Source: Candidatus Moraniibacteriota bacterium
GTDB lineage: Bacteria; Patescibacteriota; Minisyncoccia; Moranbacterales; UBA1568
Assembly: GCA_903854995.1 (NCBI GenBank)
Contig: CAINXS010000087.1
Coordinates: 1-44,802, forward strand
Direction of reading: 5' to 3'
Length of the DNA stretch: 44,802 bases
The position numbers were made by a program, and so were the translations under genes. The first letter of the stretch is position 1; each line of letters begins with the position of its first letter. Below are positions 32,281 to 40,892 of the stretch, piece by piece. The notes below the pieces were generated by a model. It was not told the DNA's origin. It was given only the letters and a program-made list of their open reading frames with translations, and did not search any database.

Positions 32281-33876
32281 CTACCCCCGTAGAAATCCGT
32301 GTCGGCGACTCCGTATCGTCTCACCGGCTCGGGTGCCGTTCCAGACCCCGTTCTCGGCCGTGATTCTCCCGCCGACGATCACCGCGCGGATTCCGTCCGG
32401 ATACCGGAACGGATCGTCCATCGTGGAGCGATCAACGATGGTCGCCGGATCGAATATCACGATATCAGCCTTGGCTTTTTCCCGCAAGAAGCCGCGGTCC
32501 GCGAGTCCGAACTTCGTCGCCGGCTTCCCGGTCATCTTGTGCACCGCCTCTTCCCACGAAAGGGTCTGGCGTCCGCGGACATATTCCGCGAACACCTTCG
32601 GGAACGTGCCGAAGTTTCTCGGATGGGCCATGTTTCCGGTCGACCCGTATTCCGCCGAATATCCCACACCGTTCGAACTTATGATGGAAAACGGATGTTG
32701 CACGGCTTTCGCGACGTTTTCGGGACTCGAAACCTCGAGTGAAACGATGGCACGCCCGCCGCTTCCGAGCAGGATGTCGATCACGACCTCCTCCGGAGCC
32801 TTCCGTTGCGACTTCGCTATCTCTTCCACCGTCCTCGGGCCGGTCATCGGGCTCAGGTTCGAGATGAACAGTTTCATGCCGGCATAATCGAGCCCGCTCT
32901 CCCGCATATCGCGTATCGCGGCCTGCCGGACCTTGAAGTCCCCCAAGCGATGCAGGGTCGTCTTCCGACCGCTCTCGGTAACCCAATCGGGAAGAAGGGT
33001 GTAGAGTACAGATCCGCTCGCCGTATACGGATAGACATCGAAACTCACGTCGAGGCCGTCCTGGGCCGCGTTCCGAACCGTATCGAGCGCTTCGCCGAAC
33101 AGATGCCAGTTCCGCTTCCCCACCGCCTTAAGGTGAGAGATGTGAAGCGCGACACCGGCCTCCTTCGCCAGCACGATGGCTTCCTCGATCGACCGCAACA
33201 ACTCGGATCCCTCATCGCGGATGTATGTCGCATAGACACGCTTGCGTTTCGCTGCCAGTTCGAGAAACCCGGCGATCTCACGATTCTCGGCCAATCTCGC
33301 ATGCGTGAATTTGAGCCCGGTCGAGAAACCTATGGCTCCCTCGTCCAGCGCCCGGCGCAACAGCAATCGCATCGTGGAAAGATCGTTTTCGGACGGAGTC
33401 TTGGTCGGATTCCGGAGCACGCCGCGACGAATCGTCCCGTGACCGGCAAGGGTCGCGAAGTTCACGGACAACGGACGCTGCTCCATTTCCGCGAGGAACT
33501 CTTTCATCGAGAGCCAGTTGAAGCTCACGGCATCGACGTCCGTCCATTTCTGGATCGCGCGGATGCTCTCGGGTTCGATAAGCGGGGCGAGCGAGGCGCC
33601 CGAGTTGCCGCCCACGATCGTCGTAACGCCCTGCAGGAGCATACCGTGCATGCCCGGATTCCGGAAAATCTCCCAGTAGGTGTCGGAGTGATTGTTCACG
33701 TCGATGAATCCCGGCGAAACATAGCACCCGGCGGCATCGATCACCTTCTCGGCCGTCGCGTCACGAAGGTCGCCGATCATGACGATCCTATCCTCCTTCA
33801 CGGCGACATCGGCCCGGAACATCGGCGTTCCCGAGCCGTCGATCACGGTGCCGTTCCTGATCAGAAGGTCGTACAT
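32281..33876 (-). CDS. D-aminoacylase / N-acyl-D-amino-acid deacylase-like amidohydrolase
   Basis: Amidohydrolase superfamily, TIM barrel with flanking beta-sandwich. The start MYDLLIRNGTVIDGSGTPMF, then GCYVSPGFIDVNNHSDTYWE, GGNSGASLAPL, FSTGLKFTHARLAE, ALHISHLKAVGKRNWHLF and a C-terminal FDPATIVDRSTMDDPFRYPD and VIVGGRITAENG are typical of D-aminoacylases. In the first metal motif the usual H-x-H reads N-N-H, so one ligand is changed. The enzyme may act on N-acyl D-amino acids from peptidoglycan turnover; its neighbour is murD. The ATG at 33876 fits the family start; upstream frame is a heptad-type repeat. 531 residues. Confidence 0.88.
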   Translation of the reverse strand: MYDLLIRNGTVIDGSGTPMFRADVAVKEDRIVMIGDLRDATAEKVIDAAGCYVSPGFIDVNNHSDTYWEIFRNPGMHGMLLQGVTTIVGGNSGASLAPLIEPESIRAIQKWTDVDAVSFNWLSMKEFLAEMEQRPLSVNFATLAGHGTIRRGVLRNPTKTPSENDLSTMRLLLRRALDEGAIGFSTGLKFTHARLAENREIAGFLELAAKRKRVYATYIRDEGSELLRSIEEAIVLAKEAGVALHISHLKAVGKRNWHLFGEALDTVRNAAQDGLDVSFDVYPYTASGSVLYTLLPDWVTESGRKTTLHRLGDFKVRQAAIRDMRESGLDYAGMKLFISNLSPMTGPRTVEEIAKSQRKAPEEVVIDILLGSGGRAIVSLEVSSPENVAKAVQHPFSIISSNGVGYSAEYGSTGNMAHPRNFGTFPKVFAEYVRGRQTLSWEEAVHKMTGKPATKFGLADRGFLREKAKADIVIFDPATIVDRSTMDDPFRYPDGIRAVIVGGRITAENGVWNGTRAGETIRSRRHGFLRG

Positions 33877-33908
33877 GACGGTTGAAAGTCGAAAGTTATA
33901 ATCGGAAT
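33877..33908. repeat. Short heptad-type array upstream of the amidohydrolase gene
   Basis: GGTTGAAAGTCGAAAGTTATAA, with GAAAGTC/GAAAGTT units, fills nearly all of the space between the gap stop and the ATG at 33876. It is a single arm with no clear partner. Confidence 0.5.
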
Positions 33909-34907
33909 CTAAATCTGTTCGGCAAGCTCGACAAGACGGTTCGAATATCCCCACTCGTTGTCATACCACGCCATCACCTTCACGAGGTCGCCGTCCACCA
34001 CCTTGGTGAGAGAGAGATCGACTATGCTCGAAAAAGGATTGCCTATGAAATCCGAAGAGACCAGCGGCTCCCTCGTCACGGCGAGCGCCCTCGAATACTC
34101 CTTCTCATGGCTTGCCTCCTCTATTACGGCGTTGACTTCCTCGGCGGTCGTCTTCCTTCCGACAAGAAAGGTGAAGTCGGTCAGGGACGTGACTATGGTC
34201 GGGACACGCACGGCCAACCCGTCGAATTTCCCCGCGATCTGCGGCAGAAGTCGGGTCACGGAAACGGCCGCGCCGGTCGAAGTCGGTACGATGTTCTGGG
34301 CAGCGGCACGGGCGCGACGGAAATCCTTATGCGGTCCGTCCTGAAGATTCTGATCCGCCGTATACGAATGTATCGTCGTCATCATCGCCTTGACGATGCC
34401 AAACTCCTCCTCGACGATCTTGGCGACCGGAGCGAGACAGTTGGTCGTGCATGACGCGTTCGAGATGATCGGCTCGCCCTTGTATTCACGGTCGTTCACG
34501 CCGATGAGATACGTCGGAATCTCGTTCTCCCCCTTCGGAGGGGCAGAAAGGACGACCTTCTTCGCGCCGGCCGTCAGATGCTGTCCGGCGGACTCGCCGT
34601 CAACGAACCGGCCGGTGCACTCCAGGACCACATCCACGCCAAGATCTTCCCAGGGAAGTTTCTTCGGATCCGGTTCCGCATACACGGGATACCGCTTCCC
34701 GTCGACGATGATCGCTCCTGGTTCCGACGTGACCTCGCGACGATAGGTCCCGTACGCCGTGTCATAACGAAGCAGATGCGCGAGCGTCGTCGCGTCCGTA
34801 AGGTCGTTGATGGCGACGACCTCCGCTCCCTTCCGTTCAAGGGCGATCTTGAAGGCTGAACGACCGATCCGACCGAACCCGTTGATGGCTATCCGTTTCA
34901 CTGACAT
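33909..34907 (-). CDS. gap: Glyceraldehyde-3-phosphate dehydrogenase
   Basis: Glycolytic enzyme (type I). Seen: KRIAINGFGRIGRSAFKIAL (nucleotide fold), an Asp at the end of strand 2 (INDLTD) that favours NAD over NADP, the catalytic Cys153 in ISNASCTTNCLAPVAK, MTTIHSYTADQNLQDGPHKD, RRARAAAQNIVPTSTGAA and a C-terminal AWYDNEWGYSNRLVEL. At 332 residues it is normal. No ribosome site precedes the ATG at 34907. It lies 88 bases downstream of fba in a block with tpiA and galT. Confidence 0.98.
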   Translation of the reverse strand: MSVKRIAINGFGRIGRSAFKIALERKGAEVVAINDLTDATTLAHLLRYDTAYGTYRREVTSEPGAIIVDGKRYPVYAEPDPKKLPWEDLGVDVVLECTGRFVDGESAGQHLTAGAKKVVLSAPPKGENEIPTYLIGVNDREYKGEPIISNASCTTNCLAPVAKIVEEEFGIVKAMMTTIHSYTADQNLQDGPHKDFRRARAAAQNIVPTSTGAAVSVTRLLPQIAGKFDGLAVRVPTIVTSLTDFTFLVGRKTTAEEVNAVIEEASHEKEYSRALAVTREPLVSSDFIGNPFSSIVDLSLTKVVDGDLVKVMAWYDNEWGYSNRLVELAEQI

Positions 34908-34995
34908 ATTTTTGCGTTATAGATGTTTACGTTTTCGGTTTCTCCCGACATCGTATCCTCGTCTCGTCTTTCGACGTTTCGCCCGTACCTTTTGC

Positions 34996-35853
34996 CTATT
35001 TCGCCTTTCCGGCACTTCCGTAGAGGTGCATCTTCCGTTTCACTTCCTCCTTCACCGCATCGCGCGCCGGCTCGAGAACGCTCCTTATGTCAGTCTTGTC
35101 GCCCTCGCCGATCACGCGGGTCAACGTTCCCACGAACGCGAGCTTGATCGCCGTATCGACGTTGAAGCAGGAAATCCCGCGACGTATAACCTCTTCGGCA
35201 CGGCCATCCTCCCAATCGGACGCCCCGTGCAGGATGAGTGGGATGGAAACCCTTTCCGAAATTCTCGAGAGTCGTTCGTAATCCGGCTCGGAACGTTCCG
35301 CCGCGAAACCATGGGCGTTCCCGATCGCGACCGCGAGCGTATCGATGCCGGTCTCGCCCACGAAGCGTATCGCCTCGTCAGGGTCGGTCATGTACTCGTC
35401 CCAGTCGATGGCTCCGTGCACTTCAGAAAGATACGGGACGTTTCCAAGCTCCGCCTGGACCGATACGCCTTTCGAATGGGCAAGCTCCACGACTTTTTTC
35501 GTCGTCCGGACATTGTCAGAATAGGTGTGCCGCGAGCCGTCGTACATGACCGAAGGCAATCCGATCTCGATCGCCCGCTCCACGATCTCGTAGCTTTTCC
35601 CGTGATCGAGATGGATCGCCACCGGGATATGCGAGTGATAGAATTCGGCCATGTTCCGGATGAGCGAAAACAGTACGCGACCGCCGGCATACTCCATCGT
35701 CTTCTCGGTCAGCTGCACGATGACTGGCGAGGAAAGCTCCTCGGCCGCATCGAGTATCGCCTTGGTCGTTTCGAGATTCACGGTATTGAACGCGCCGACG
35801 GCATATCCGTCCTGCTTGGCCTTTTCCAACAATACCTTCGTGGTGACGATCAT
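34996..35853 (-). CDS. fba: Fructose-bisphosphate aldolase, class II
   Basis: Zinc-dependent aldolase that splits fructose 1,6-bisphosphate. Seen: YAVGAFNTVNLETTKAILDA, SPVIVQLTEKTMEYAGGRVL, the zinc ligand and catalytic Asp in IPVAIHLDHGKSYEIVERAI, SVMYDGSRHTYSDNVRTTKK, LAVAIGNAHGFAAERSEP and PLILHGASDWEDGRAEEVIR. The length of 285 residues fits the class IIB group. It starts 12 bases after the tpiA stop, so translation is probably linked. Confidence 0.97.
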   Translation of the reverse strand: MIVTTKVLLEKAKQDGYAVGAFNTVNLETTKAILDAAEELSSPVIVQLTEKTMEYAGGRVLFSLIRNMAEFYHSHIPVAIHLDHGKSYEIVERAIEIGLPSVMYDGSRHTYSDNVRTTKKVVELAHSKGVSVQAELGNVPYLSEVHGAIDWDEYMTDPDEAIRFVGETGIDTLAVAIGNAHGFAAERSEPDYERLSRISERVSIPLILHGASDWEDGRAEEVIRRGISCFNVDTAIKLAFVGTLTRVIGEGDKTDIRSVLEPARDAVKEEVKRKMHLYGSAGKAK

Positions 35854-35865
35854 AATATGGGAATT

Positions 35866-36669
35866 TCAGGAATGATGTTCGATACCGTCCGACTCGGATA
35901 CGCCATATGCACCGACCGACTGCGCGATGCGGATCAGCTCATGCGGATACAGACTCTCGCGACCGACCAACACACCGTCCATACGGGGTTCGAAGCAGAC
36001 CCGGTCGAGCAAGGCGGCCTTTACCGATCCCCCATACAGCACGGGTATCTTGTCCGCAACGGCCGGACCGTATAATTCCGCAAGTGCACGATGGATCACG
36101 ATCCGCATCTCGAGGATATCCTCGGATTCCGGAGTCGCGTCCGTCCCGATCGCCCACCTCGGTTCATACGCCACCAGTATCCGTTCGGCCATCAATGGGG
36201 ATACCTCGTGAAACGCGAGCGTCACCTGTTTGGAAACGGAATCCGCCTCCTCCCCGCGATCCCGCTCCTCGGATGTTTCGCCGACACAGAGTATGGGACG
36301 GATGTTCTCATGAAGCGCGGCCCGAACCTTCCACCCGACCTCCATGTCCGTCTCATGCCCATACGTGCGGCGCTCGCTGTGCCCGATAAGGGTGAAACCG
36401 CAATGGAGATCGCGAAGCATGGCGGTGGATACCTGACCGGTGAACGATCCCTCCTTTTCCCAGAAGACGTCTTGGGCACCGAGAAGGATATGCTCGGGAA
36501 GTTCGCGTGAGAAGCGCTCCAGATACACCGAGGGAGGCGTGACGACCGTCTCGACGCCGTCGATACGCTTCCCGAAAAGCTCCTTCCGGAGCGTGGAAAG
36601 ATATTGCTCCGTCTCGGACACGGAGTTCGGATTCATCTTCAGGTTTCCAATTACGTAGCGTTTGTTCAT
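35866..36669 (-). CDS. tpiA: Triosephosphate isomerase
   Basis: Interconverts dihydroxyacetone phosphate and glyceraldehyde 3-phosphate. Seen: RYVIGNLKMNPNSVSETEQY with the active-site Asn and Lys, the catalytic His in FTLIGHSERRTYGHETD, the catalytic Glu in LVAYEPRWAIGTDATPESED, and the phosphate loop LYGGSVKAALLDR. The ATG at 36669 (MNKRYVIGNL) is chosen; the longer frame overlaps galT on the same strand and lacks homology. At 267 residues it is slightly long. Confidence 0.97.
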   Translation of the reverse strand: MNKRYVIGNLKMNPNSVSETEQYLSTLRKELFGKRIDGVETVVTPPSVYLERFSRELPEHILLGAQDVFWEKEGSFTGQVSTAMLRDLHCGFTLIGHSERRTYGHETDMEVGWKVRAALHENIRPILCVGETSEERDRGEEADSVSKQVTLAFHEVSPLMAERILVAYEPRWAIGTDATPESEDILEMRIVIHRALAELYGPAVADKIPVLYGGSVKAALLDRVCFEPRMDGVLVGRESLYPHELIRIAQSVGAYGVSESDGIEHHS

Positions 36670-36713
36670 AGGACCGGTTTCGGTATTGCCAGATATGCGG
36701 TCTCGCTTCCTTC

Positions 36714-37766
36714 CTACGCAGCCAACTGTTCGCGGAGATATTCGGCGGCACGCTCCGGCTCTATGGTCGAGACCTCTATGCCGGTCGAGAGTTCGAACCC
36801 GGCCCACACGGACGTCTTCGGAAGTATCTCGAGATGCCACCGGTAATGCGGGTATTCCCGACCATCGCACGGTGCCGTATTCAGAAAAAAATTGAATGAA
36901 GGATCCCCAAGCCCATCCCTGATGGCCTGAAGCGATTTTTGGAGAGCGTCCGCAAGCGCAATCTTTTCCTCGTCGGTTATACGTTCGAAATACGGATTCT
37001 CGGAACGCTTCGGCATGACCCAGGTCTCAAAGGCGACCCGCGACGCGAACGGACAGAATACGAGGAAATGCTCGTTCTCGTACACGAACCGCTTTCCCGT
37101 CTCATGCTCGTGATCGAGAATCGTCTGGAACACGTTCGCCCGATGGTTCCGGAAATACAGTTCCGCCCCTCGAAGCTGAAGATCGATGTATGGCGAGATG
37201 ACCGGGATAGCCATGAGCTGGGAATGCGGATGAGCGATTGACGCGCCGGCTTCCTTCCCGTGATTGTGGAAGATCTGTATGTATTTCACCGTCTTTTTCG
37301 TCATGAGCGCCAGGTATCGTTCCTGGTATGCGTCGATGACTTCGGCAACCTGCCATAATTCGAGCCCGGCGATACTCTTCTTCGGATCCCTCGTGATGAC
37401 GACCTCATGATAACCGACGCCGTTCATCGCGAAATACGGTCCCTCCGAGAGGTCTTTCGGCATCCGACCGCTCACGAACGCCGGATATAGATTCGGAATC
37501 ACCTGGAGACTCCAATCCCCGTCCGGCTTGCGATACAGGAGCACCGGCTCTTTCTGTCCGCTCGCTGCGGGATCGATGAACGGGTCGAATGCGTTCACCT
37601 CCTCATGGGCGCGATTGTGCTTGGCGAAATCGTCCGGGCGTTTCGCCCGTCCGGTCGCGATGACGACCCAATCCCCCGTAATGATGTCCTGACGGAGCTC
37701 GGACTGGGAATCGACCGGTTTCGTCTCGGCCTTCTTGTCCGCCTCGTCCCGTATTGTTATGTTCAC
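36714..37766 (-). CDS. galT: Galactose-1-phosphate uridylyltransferase
   Basis: HIT superfamily enzyme that exchanges UMP between UDP-glucose and galactose 1-phosphate. Seen: ELRQDIITGDWVVIATGRAK, the nucleotide-binding motif GASIAHPHSQLMAIP with the nucleophilic His in HPHSQ (about residue 177), and NTAPCDGREYPHYRWHLEIL. The length of 350 residues is normal. The start codon is GTG at 37766. In a CPR setting the enzyme may serve nucleotide-sugar supply for the many glycosyltransferases here, or a broader nucleotidyl transfer to sugar phosphates. Confidence 0.93.
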   Translation of the reverse strand: MNITIRDEADKKAETKPVDSQSELRQDIITGDWVVIATGRAKRPDDFAKHNRAHEEVNAFDPFIDPAASGQKEPVLLYRKPDGDWSLQVIPNLYPAFVSGRMPKDLSEGPYFAMNGVGYHEVVITRDPKKSIAGLELWQVAEVIDAYQERYLALMTKKTVKYIQIFHNHGKEAGASIAHPHSQLMAIPVISPYIDLQLRGAELYFRNHRANVFQTILDHEHETGKRFVYENEHFLVFCPFASRVAFETWVMPKRSENPYFERITDEEKIALADALQKSLQAIRDGLGDPSFNFFLNTAPCDGREYPHYRWHLEILPKTSVWAGFELSTGIEVSTIEPERAAEYLREQLAA

Positions 37767-37806
37767 GACGTTTGTGTTTGCCTCCTATTACCGGCCCGAC
37801 CCCGAC

Positions 37807-38565
37807 CTACAATTTTTCTTTGAGACGATATTCCCCTTTCCAAAGCCGCACCCGCGTTTTCCAGAGGTCGATCAGCACCTGTGTGAATCCGTTCTTTCCG
37901 GTCAGTGACACGGTCGAGCCCTCCTCGTTCATCCACCGGACCGGCATCTGCTTCACCTTGTAACCGAGCCGCTCAGCAAGCGTCACGAGCTCGAAATCGA
38001 ATCCGAATCGATCAACGACCATGCGCTTCGCGATCGCTTCCGCCGCCTCGCCGGACAATGCCTTGAACCCACACTGCGTATCCGGATACTTCCATAGGCC
38101 GAGTGCGATCCGGATGAGCCAGTTTCCCATGTTTCCCATGATGATCCGGTACTTCGGCTGCGGAACCTGAATGAAGGACTCCTTGAGGTCGCGGGAACCG
38201 ATCACGACGTCGAACCCCTTCGAGAACTCCGGCTCGAACGCGTCCCAATGCGTTATGGACGTCGAACCGTCGGCATCGAGAAACACGCGATACTTCCCTT
38301 TCGCCTCGAGCAACCCCTGTCGGACGACATAGCCCTTTCCATGGTTTTCGGGATTGTCGATGACCCGGAGATTCGGGACCTGAAGCCCGTAGTTACGAGC
38401 CACCTCCGCCGTATTGTCCGGGGAACCGTCTACGACGATCACGATCTCGTATGAAAAATCCTTCGCTTTCAGATATTTGTCGATCTCGAGCAGATTCCGT
38501 CCGATACGCTCCCCTTCGCGGTATGAAGGAATGATGATAGAAAGATATGGCGCGTTTTCTGTCAT
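37807..38565 (-). CDS. GT2 family glycosyltransferase, dolichyl/polyprenyl-phosphate hexose synthase-like
   Basis: Inverting GT-A transferase similar to ALG5/DPM1-type enzymes that place a sugar on a polyprenyl phosphate. Seen: YLSIIIPSYREGERIGRNLL, YEIVIVVDGSPDNTAEVARN, ENHGKGYVVRQGLLEAKGKY, the metal motif FLDADGSTSITHW, and YPDTQCGFKALSGEAAEAI. No membrane helices are present. Such enzymes supply the lipid-linked sugars used by the GT39-like transferases at 18213 and 19884. It heads the leftward block with galT-tpiA-fba-gap, and has an extended -10 promoter. Confidence 0.93.
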   Translation of the reverse strand: MTENAPYLSIIIPSYREGERIGRNLLEIDKYLKAKDFSYEIVIVVDGSPDNTAEVARNYGLQVPNLRVIDNPENHGKGYVVRQGLLEAKGKYRVFLDADGSTSITHWDAFEPEFSKGFDVVIGSRDLKESFIQVPQPKYRIIMGNMGNWLIRIALGLWKYPDTQCGFKALSGEAAEAIAKRMVVDRFGFDFELVTLAERLGYKVKQMPVRWMNEEGSTVSLTGKNGFTQVLIDLWKTRVRLWKGEYRLKEKL

Positions 38566-38597
38566 AAATGGGAACCTATTGGATTACCTTACCGTCG

Positions 38598-38606
38598 ATT
38601 ATAGCA
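38598..38606 (-). promoter_or_regulatory. Extended -10 promoter of the GT2-galT-tpiA-fba-gap block
   Basis: Minus-strand TGC-TATAAT (38598-38606) with a weak -35 (TTCCGA), about 30 bases upstream of the ATG at 38565. Confidence 0.6.
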
Positions 38607-38643
38607 TGAAATTACCCTTATCGGAAAGGACGTCCGATGACGT

Positions 38644-39666
38644 TCATTCGGGAAGAATCCTGGAAACGATCTGGTCGAGTTCCTCGTCGGAATAGTATTC
38701 TACGACAATGCGACCGCCCCGTCCGGCAGGCTTGACCGCGACCTTGGTTCCGAGCACCGACGACATCCGCTCCGCCTTCTCCGCTATTTCCGGCGCGAGC
38801 GAGGCAATGCGACGCACATGCGGACGGACCTGCGTTTCCCGGGCTTTCGCTTCCGCCTCGCGGACCGTCATGCCCGTTTTCACGATCATCTCGAAAAGTG
38901 CCCGCTGCTTCTCCGGATTCAGAAGCGACAAAAGCGCCTTCGCATGGCCTTCGGAAATCCGCCCTTCCGACAGTGCACGCTGAATCTCCACCGGGAGAAC
39001 CAGCAGCCTGACCGCATTGGCGACGGCACTCCGGCTCTTTCCCATCTTCTTTGCGGCCTCCTCCTGAGTCAGACCGAATTCGTCTATAAGTCGGGCATAC
39101 GCCTTAGCCTCTTCGATCGGGTTCAGGTCGTGACGCTGGATGTTCTCGATAATGGCCAGTTCCAACTTCTCCTGCTCCTCCGCCTCCCGTATCACGACCG
39201 GAACTTTCGTAAGCCCGGCCAGTCTCGAAGCCTGAAGACGGCGCTCACCCGCGATAAGTTCGTACGTGCCGTCCGATTTCGGCGATACGACCAGCGACTG
39301 AAGCACTCCGTGCTCGCGGATGGAATCCGCGAGCTCACGAAGTTTCGACTCGTCAAAATGCAACCGCGGCTGATGCGGATTCGGGACGATGTCGGATACC
39401 GAGACTTCCGCCGGACTGGACGCATGGACTTCCGATGGACGAATCGGAGCGACCGGAGTCGGAACGGGCTCGCCCGACGGACTCTTCGCGGATGCGGGAA
39501 TCTCGACCGCCGGAAAGGACTCCGTCAGCGGACGAGTGTCTGACAGATCCACGCCTTGTGCCGCCATGGTCCGAAGCACGACTTCCTTGAACGGAGCGGA
39601 TTGGTCATCCTTCTTCGGAGGTATAAGGGACGAGAGCCCCCTTCCGAGTCCGTGTTGCTGTGCCAT
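38644..39666 (-). CDS. parB: Chromosome-partitioning protein ParB
   Basis: CTP-dependent clamp that loads at parS sites for chromosome segregation. Starts MAQQHGLGRGLSSLIPPKKD, a typical ParB opening (AGLGRGLSALIP). The ParB/Srx domain contains IVPNPHQPRLHFDESKLREL, the CTP-site ELIAGERRLQASRLAGL, NIQRHDLNPIEEAKAYARLI, then the helix-turn-helix LTQEEAAKKMGKSRSAVANA. The C-terminal dimer domain ends the protein. The ATG at 39666 is used; 340 residues. No perfect parS was seen in the window. Confidence 0.97.
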   Translation of the reverse strand: MAQQHGLGRGLSSLIPPKKDDQSAPFKEVVLRTMAAQGVDLSDTRPLTESFPAVEIPASAKSPSGEPVPTPVAPIRPSEVHASSPAEVSVSDIVPNPHQPRLHFDESKLRELADSIREHGVLQSLVVSPKSDGTYELIAGERRLQASRLAGLTKVPVVIREAEEQEKLELAIIENIQRHDLNPIEEAKAYARLIDEFGLTQEEAAKKMGKSRSAVANAVRLLVLPVEIQRALSEGRISEGHAKALLSLLNPEKQRALFEMIVKTGMTVREAEAKARETQVRPHVRRIASLAPEIAEKAERMSSVLGTKVAVKPAGRGGRIVVEYYSDEELDQIVSRILPE

Positions 39667-39770
39667 AATCGTTAGACGAATCAAAAGTATACGGAATCAC
39701 GAATCAAGCAAAGACCCTGACTCATCGTTTACAGCCGATTCCTTATTCTTCATTCCTTATGCTTCTTTCG
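39667..39770. repeat. Heptad-type hairpin between parA and parB
   Basis: Left arm GGAATCACGAATCAAGCAAAG; right arm GATTCCTTATTCTTCATTCC and TTCTTTCGTTATTCC. On the minus strand the 3' arm (GATTCGTGATTCCG...GATTCG) ends close to the parB start. Confidence 0.6.
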
Positions 39771-40562
39771 TTATTCCCGATTCACCGTCACCGCCTCGTT
39801 TCCTTCACGGGAAACGATTTCTCTGGCGACCGATTTGTACGCCCGAGCTCCCTTCGACAACGAATCGAAATCGAGGATGGACTTGCCATAGCTGGGCGCT
39901 TCGGCAAGCCGGACGGAACGAGGGATGACCGTCTCGAAGACGGGACCGGGGAAATGCGCCCGTACCTCGTTCACGACCTGCTGGGCAAGCCGATTTCGCC
40001 TGTCGAACAATGTCAGGAGCGCGCCCATAATCTTGAGATTCGGCTGGAGACGTTCTCGGACAAGCTCGACGGTTCCGAGCAGCTGTGAAAGCCCTTCGAG
40101 TGCGTAGTATTCCGTCTGTACGGGAATGACCACCTCATCGCTCGCCACAAGTCCGTTTACCGTCAAAAGGCCGAGACTCGGCGGACTGTCGATTAAAATA
40201 TAGTCGTAGAAGGACCGAAGCTGGCGAAGGACGGAGTAGAGACGGAACTCGCGAGCATCGATATGAACCATCTCGATTTCGGCTCCAGCAAGATCCTGCG
40301 CAGCGGGGATGATATGCAGGTTCTGCGTGTTCGTGGAAAGGACGATTTCTCGCGGAGACGCCGTCCCGATCATCGCGTGATACAGGTTCTTTTCGAGCCC
40401 ACGCGGGTCGATTCCAAGTCCGGACGAGGCATTCCCTTGCGGGTCAAGATCGACGAGCAACACTTTCTTCCCGAGGTCGGCGAGACATCGGGCAACATTG
40501 ATAGTCGAAGTGGTCTTCCCCACCCCGCCTTTCTGATTCACGAATGCGACGATCTTGGACAT
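39771..40562 (-). CDS. parA: Chromosome-partitioning ATPase ParA (Soj)
   Basis: Deviant Walker ATPase that positions chromosomes with ParB. Seen: KIVAFVNQKGGVGKTTSTIN with the signature first Lys (K11-GGVGKT), VLLVDLDPQGNASSGLGID, YDYILIDSPPSLGLLTVNGL and PVQTEYYALEGLSQLLGTVE. At 263 residues with no N-terminal DNA-binding domain, it is the short chromosomal type. The ATG at 40562 is chosen; the longer frame translates a hairpin arm. A strong promoter (40721-40749) leaves a leader of about 150 bases, almost entirely occupied by a heptad-type hairpin. Confidence 0.98.
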   Translation of the reverse strand: MSKIVAFVNQKGGVGKTTSTINVARCLADLGKKVLLVDLDPQGNASSGLGIDPRGLEKNLYHAMIGTASPREIVLSTNTQNLHIIPAAQDLAGAEIEMVHIDAREFRLYSVLRQLRSFYDYILIDSPPSLGLLTVNGLVASDEVVIPVQTEYYALEGLSQLLGTVELVRERLQPNLKIMGALLTLFDRRNRLAQQVVNEVRAHFPGPVFETVIPRSVRLAEAPSYGKSILDFDSLSKGARAYKSVAREIVSREGNEAVTVNRE

Positions 40563-40712
40563 AGTAGAAGTCACTGACAACACACAACTAACAACCGATA
40601 ACAGAAGTCACAGAGAGAACTTACAAGTCACAACAGACAACCGACAGCATCTGACCGCTTCTTACGACTTTCTCTTCCCCGTTGTACGTTGTTTGTTGTC
40701 GGTTATCAGTGG
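40563..40712. repeat. Heptad hairpin in the parA leader
   Basis: Left arm CACTGACAACACACAACTAACAACCGATAAC; right arm CGTTGTACGTTGTTTGTTGTCGGTTATCAGTGG. Units share the pattern AACNNAC. The whole hairpin is transcribed in the parA leader, and its 3' arm ends next to the ATG. Confidence 0.85.
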
Positions 40713-40720
40713 TCTTCCCT

Positions 40721-40749
40721 ATTATATTCCATTGACACTATCTTATCAA
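40721..40749 (-). promoter_or_regulatory. Promoter of parA
   Basis: Minus-strand -35 TTGATA (40744-40749), 17 bases, -10 TATAAT (40721-40726). The -35 of the divergent tRNA-Leu promoter lies inside its spacer. Confidence 0.8.
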
Positions 40750-40760
40750 TCGCCTATCGT
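40732..40760 (+). promoter_or_regulatory. Promoter of tRNA-Leu
   Basis: -35 TTGACA (40732-40737), 17 bases, -10 TATCGT (40755-40760), about 30 bases before the tRNA. It overlaps the parA promoter face to face. Confidence 0.75.
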
Positions 40761-40791
40761 AGGCTTTGTACGGGGCCGAAAACGACTATCC

Positions 40792-40878
40792 GGGCGGATG
40801 GCGGAACTGGCAGACGCGCTGGACTCAAAATCCAGTGATGGCAACATCGTGAGGGTTCGACCCCCTCTCCGCCCACCA
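40792..40878 (+). tRNA. tRNA-Leu (CAA)
   Basis: Class II tRNA: acceptor GGGCGGA/TCCGCCC, anticodon stem CTGGA/TCCAG around CTCAAAA (anticodon CAA), variable arm TGATGGCAACATCGT, T-arm GAGGG-TTCGACC-CCCTC and an encoded CCA. It is the only intact tRNA in the window with encoded CCA. Confidence 0.95.
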
Positions 40879-40892
40879 TAAAATCATCGTGT

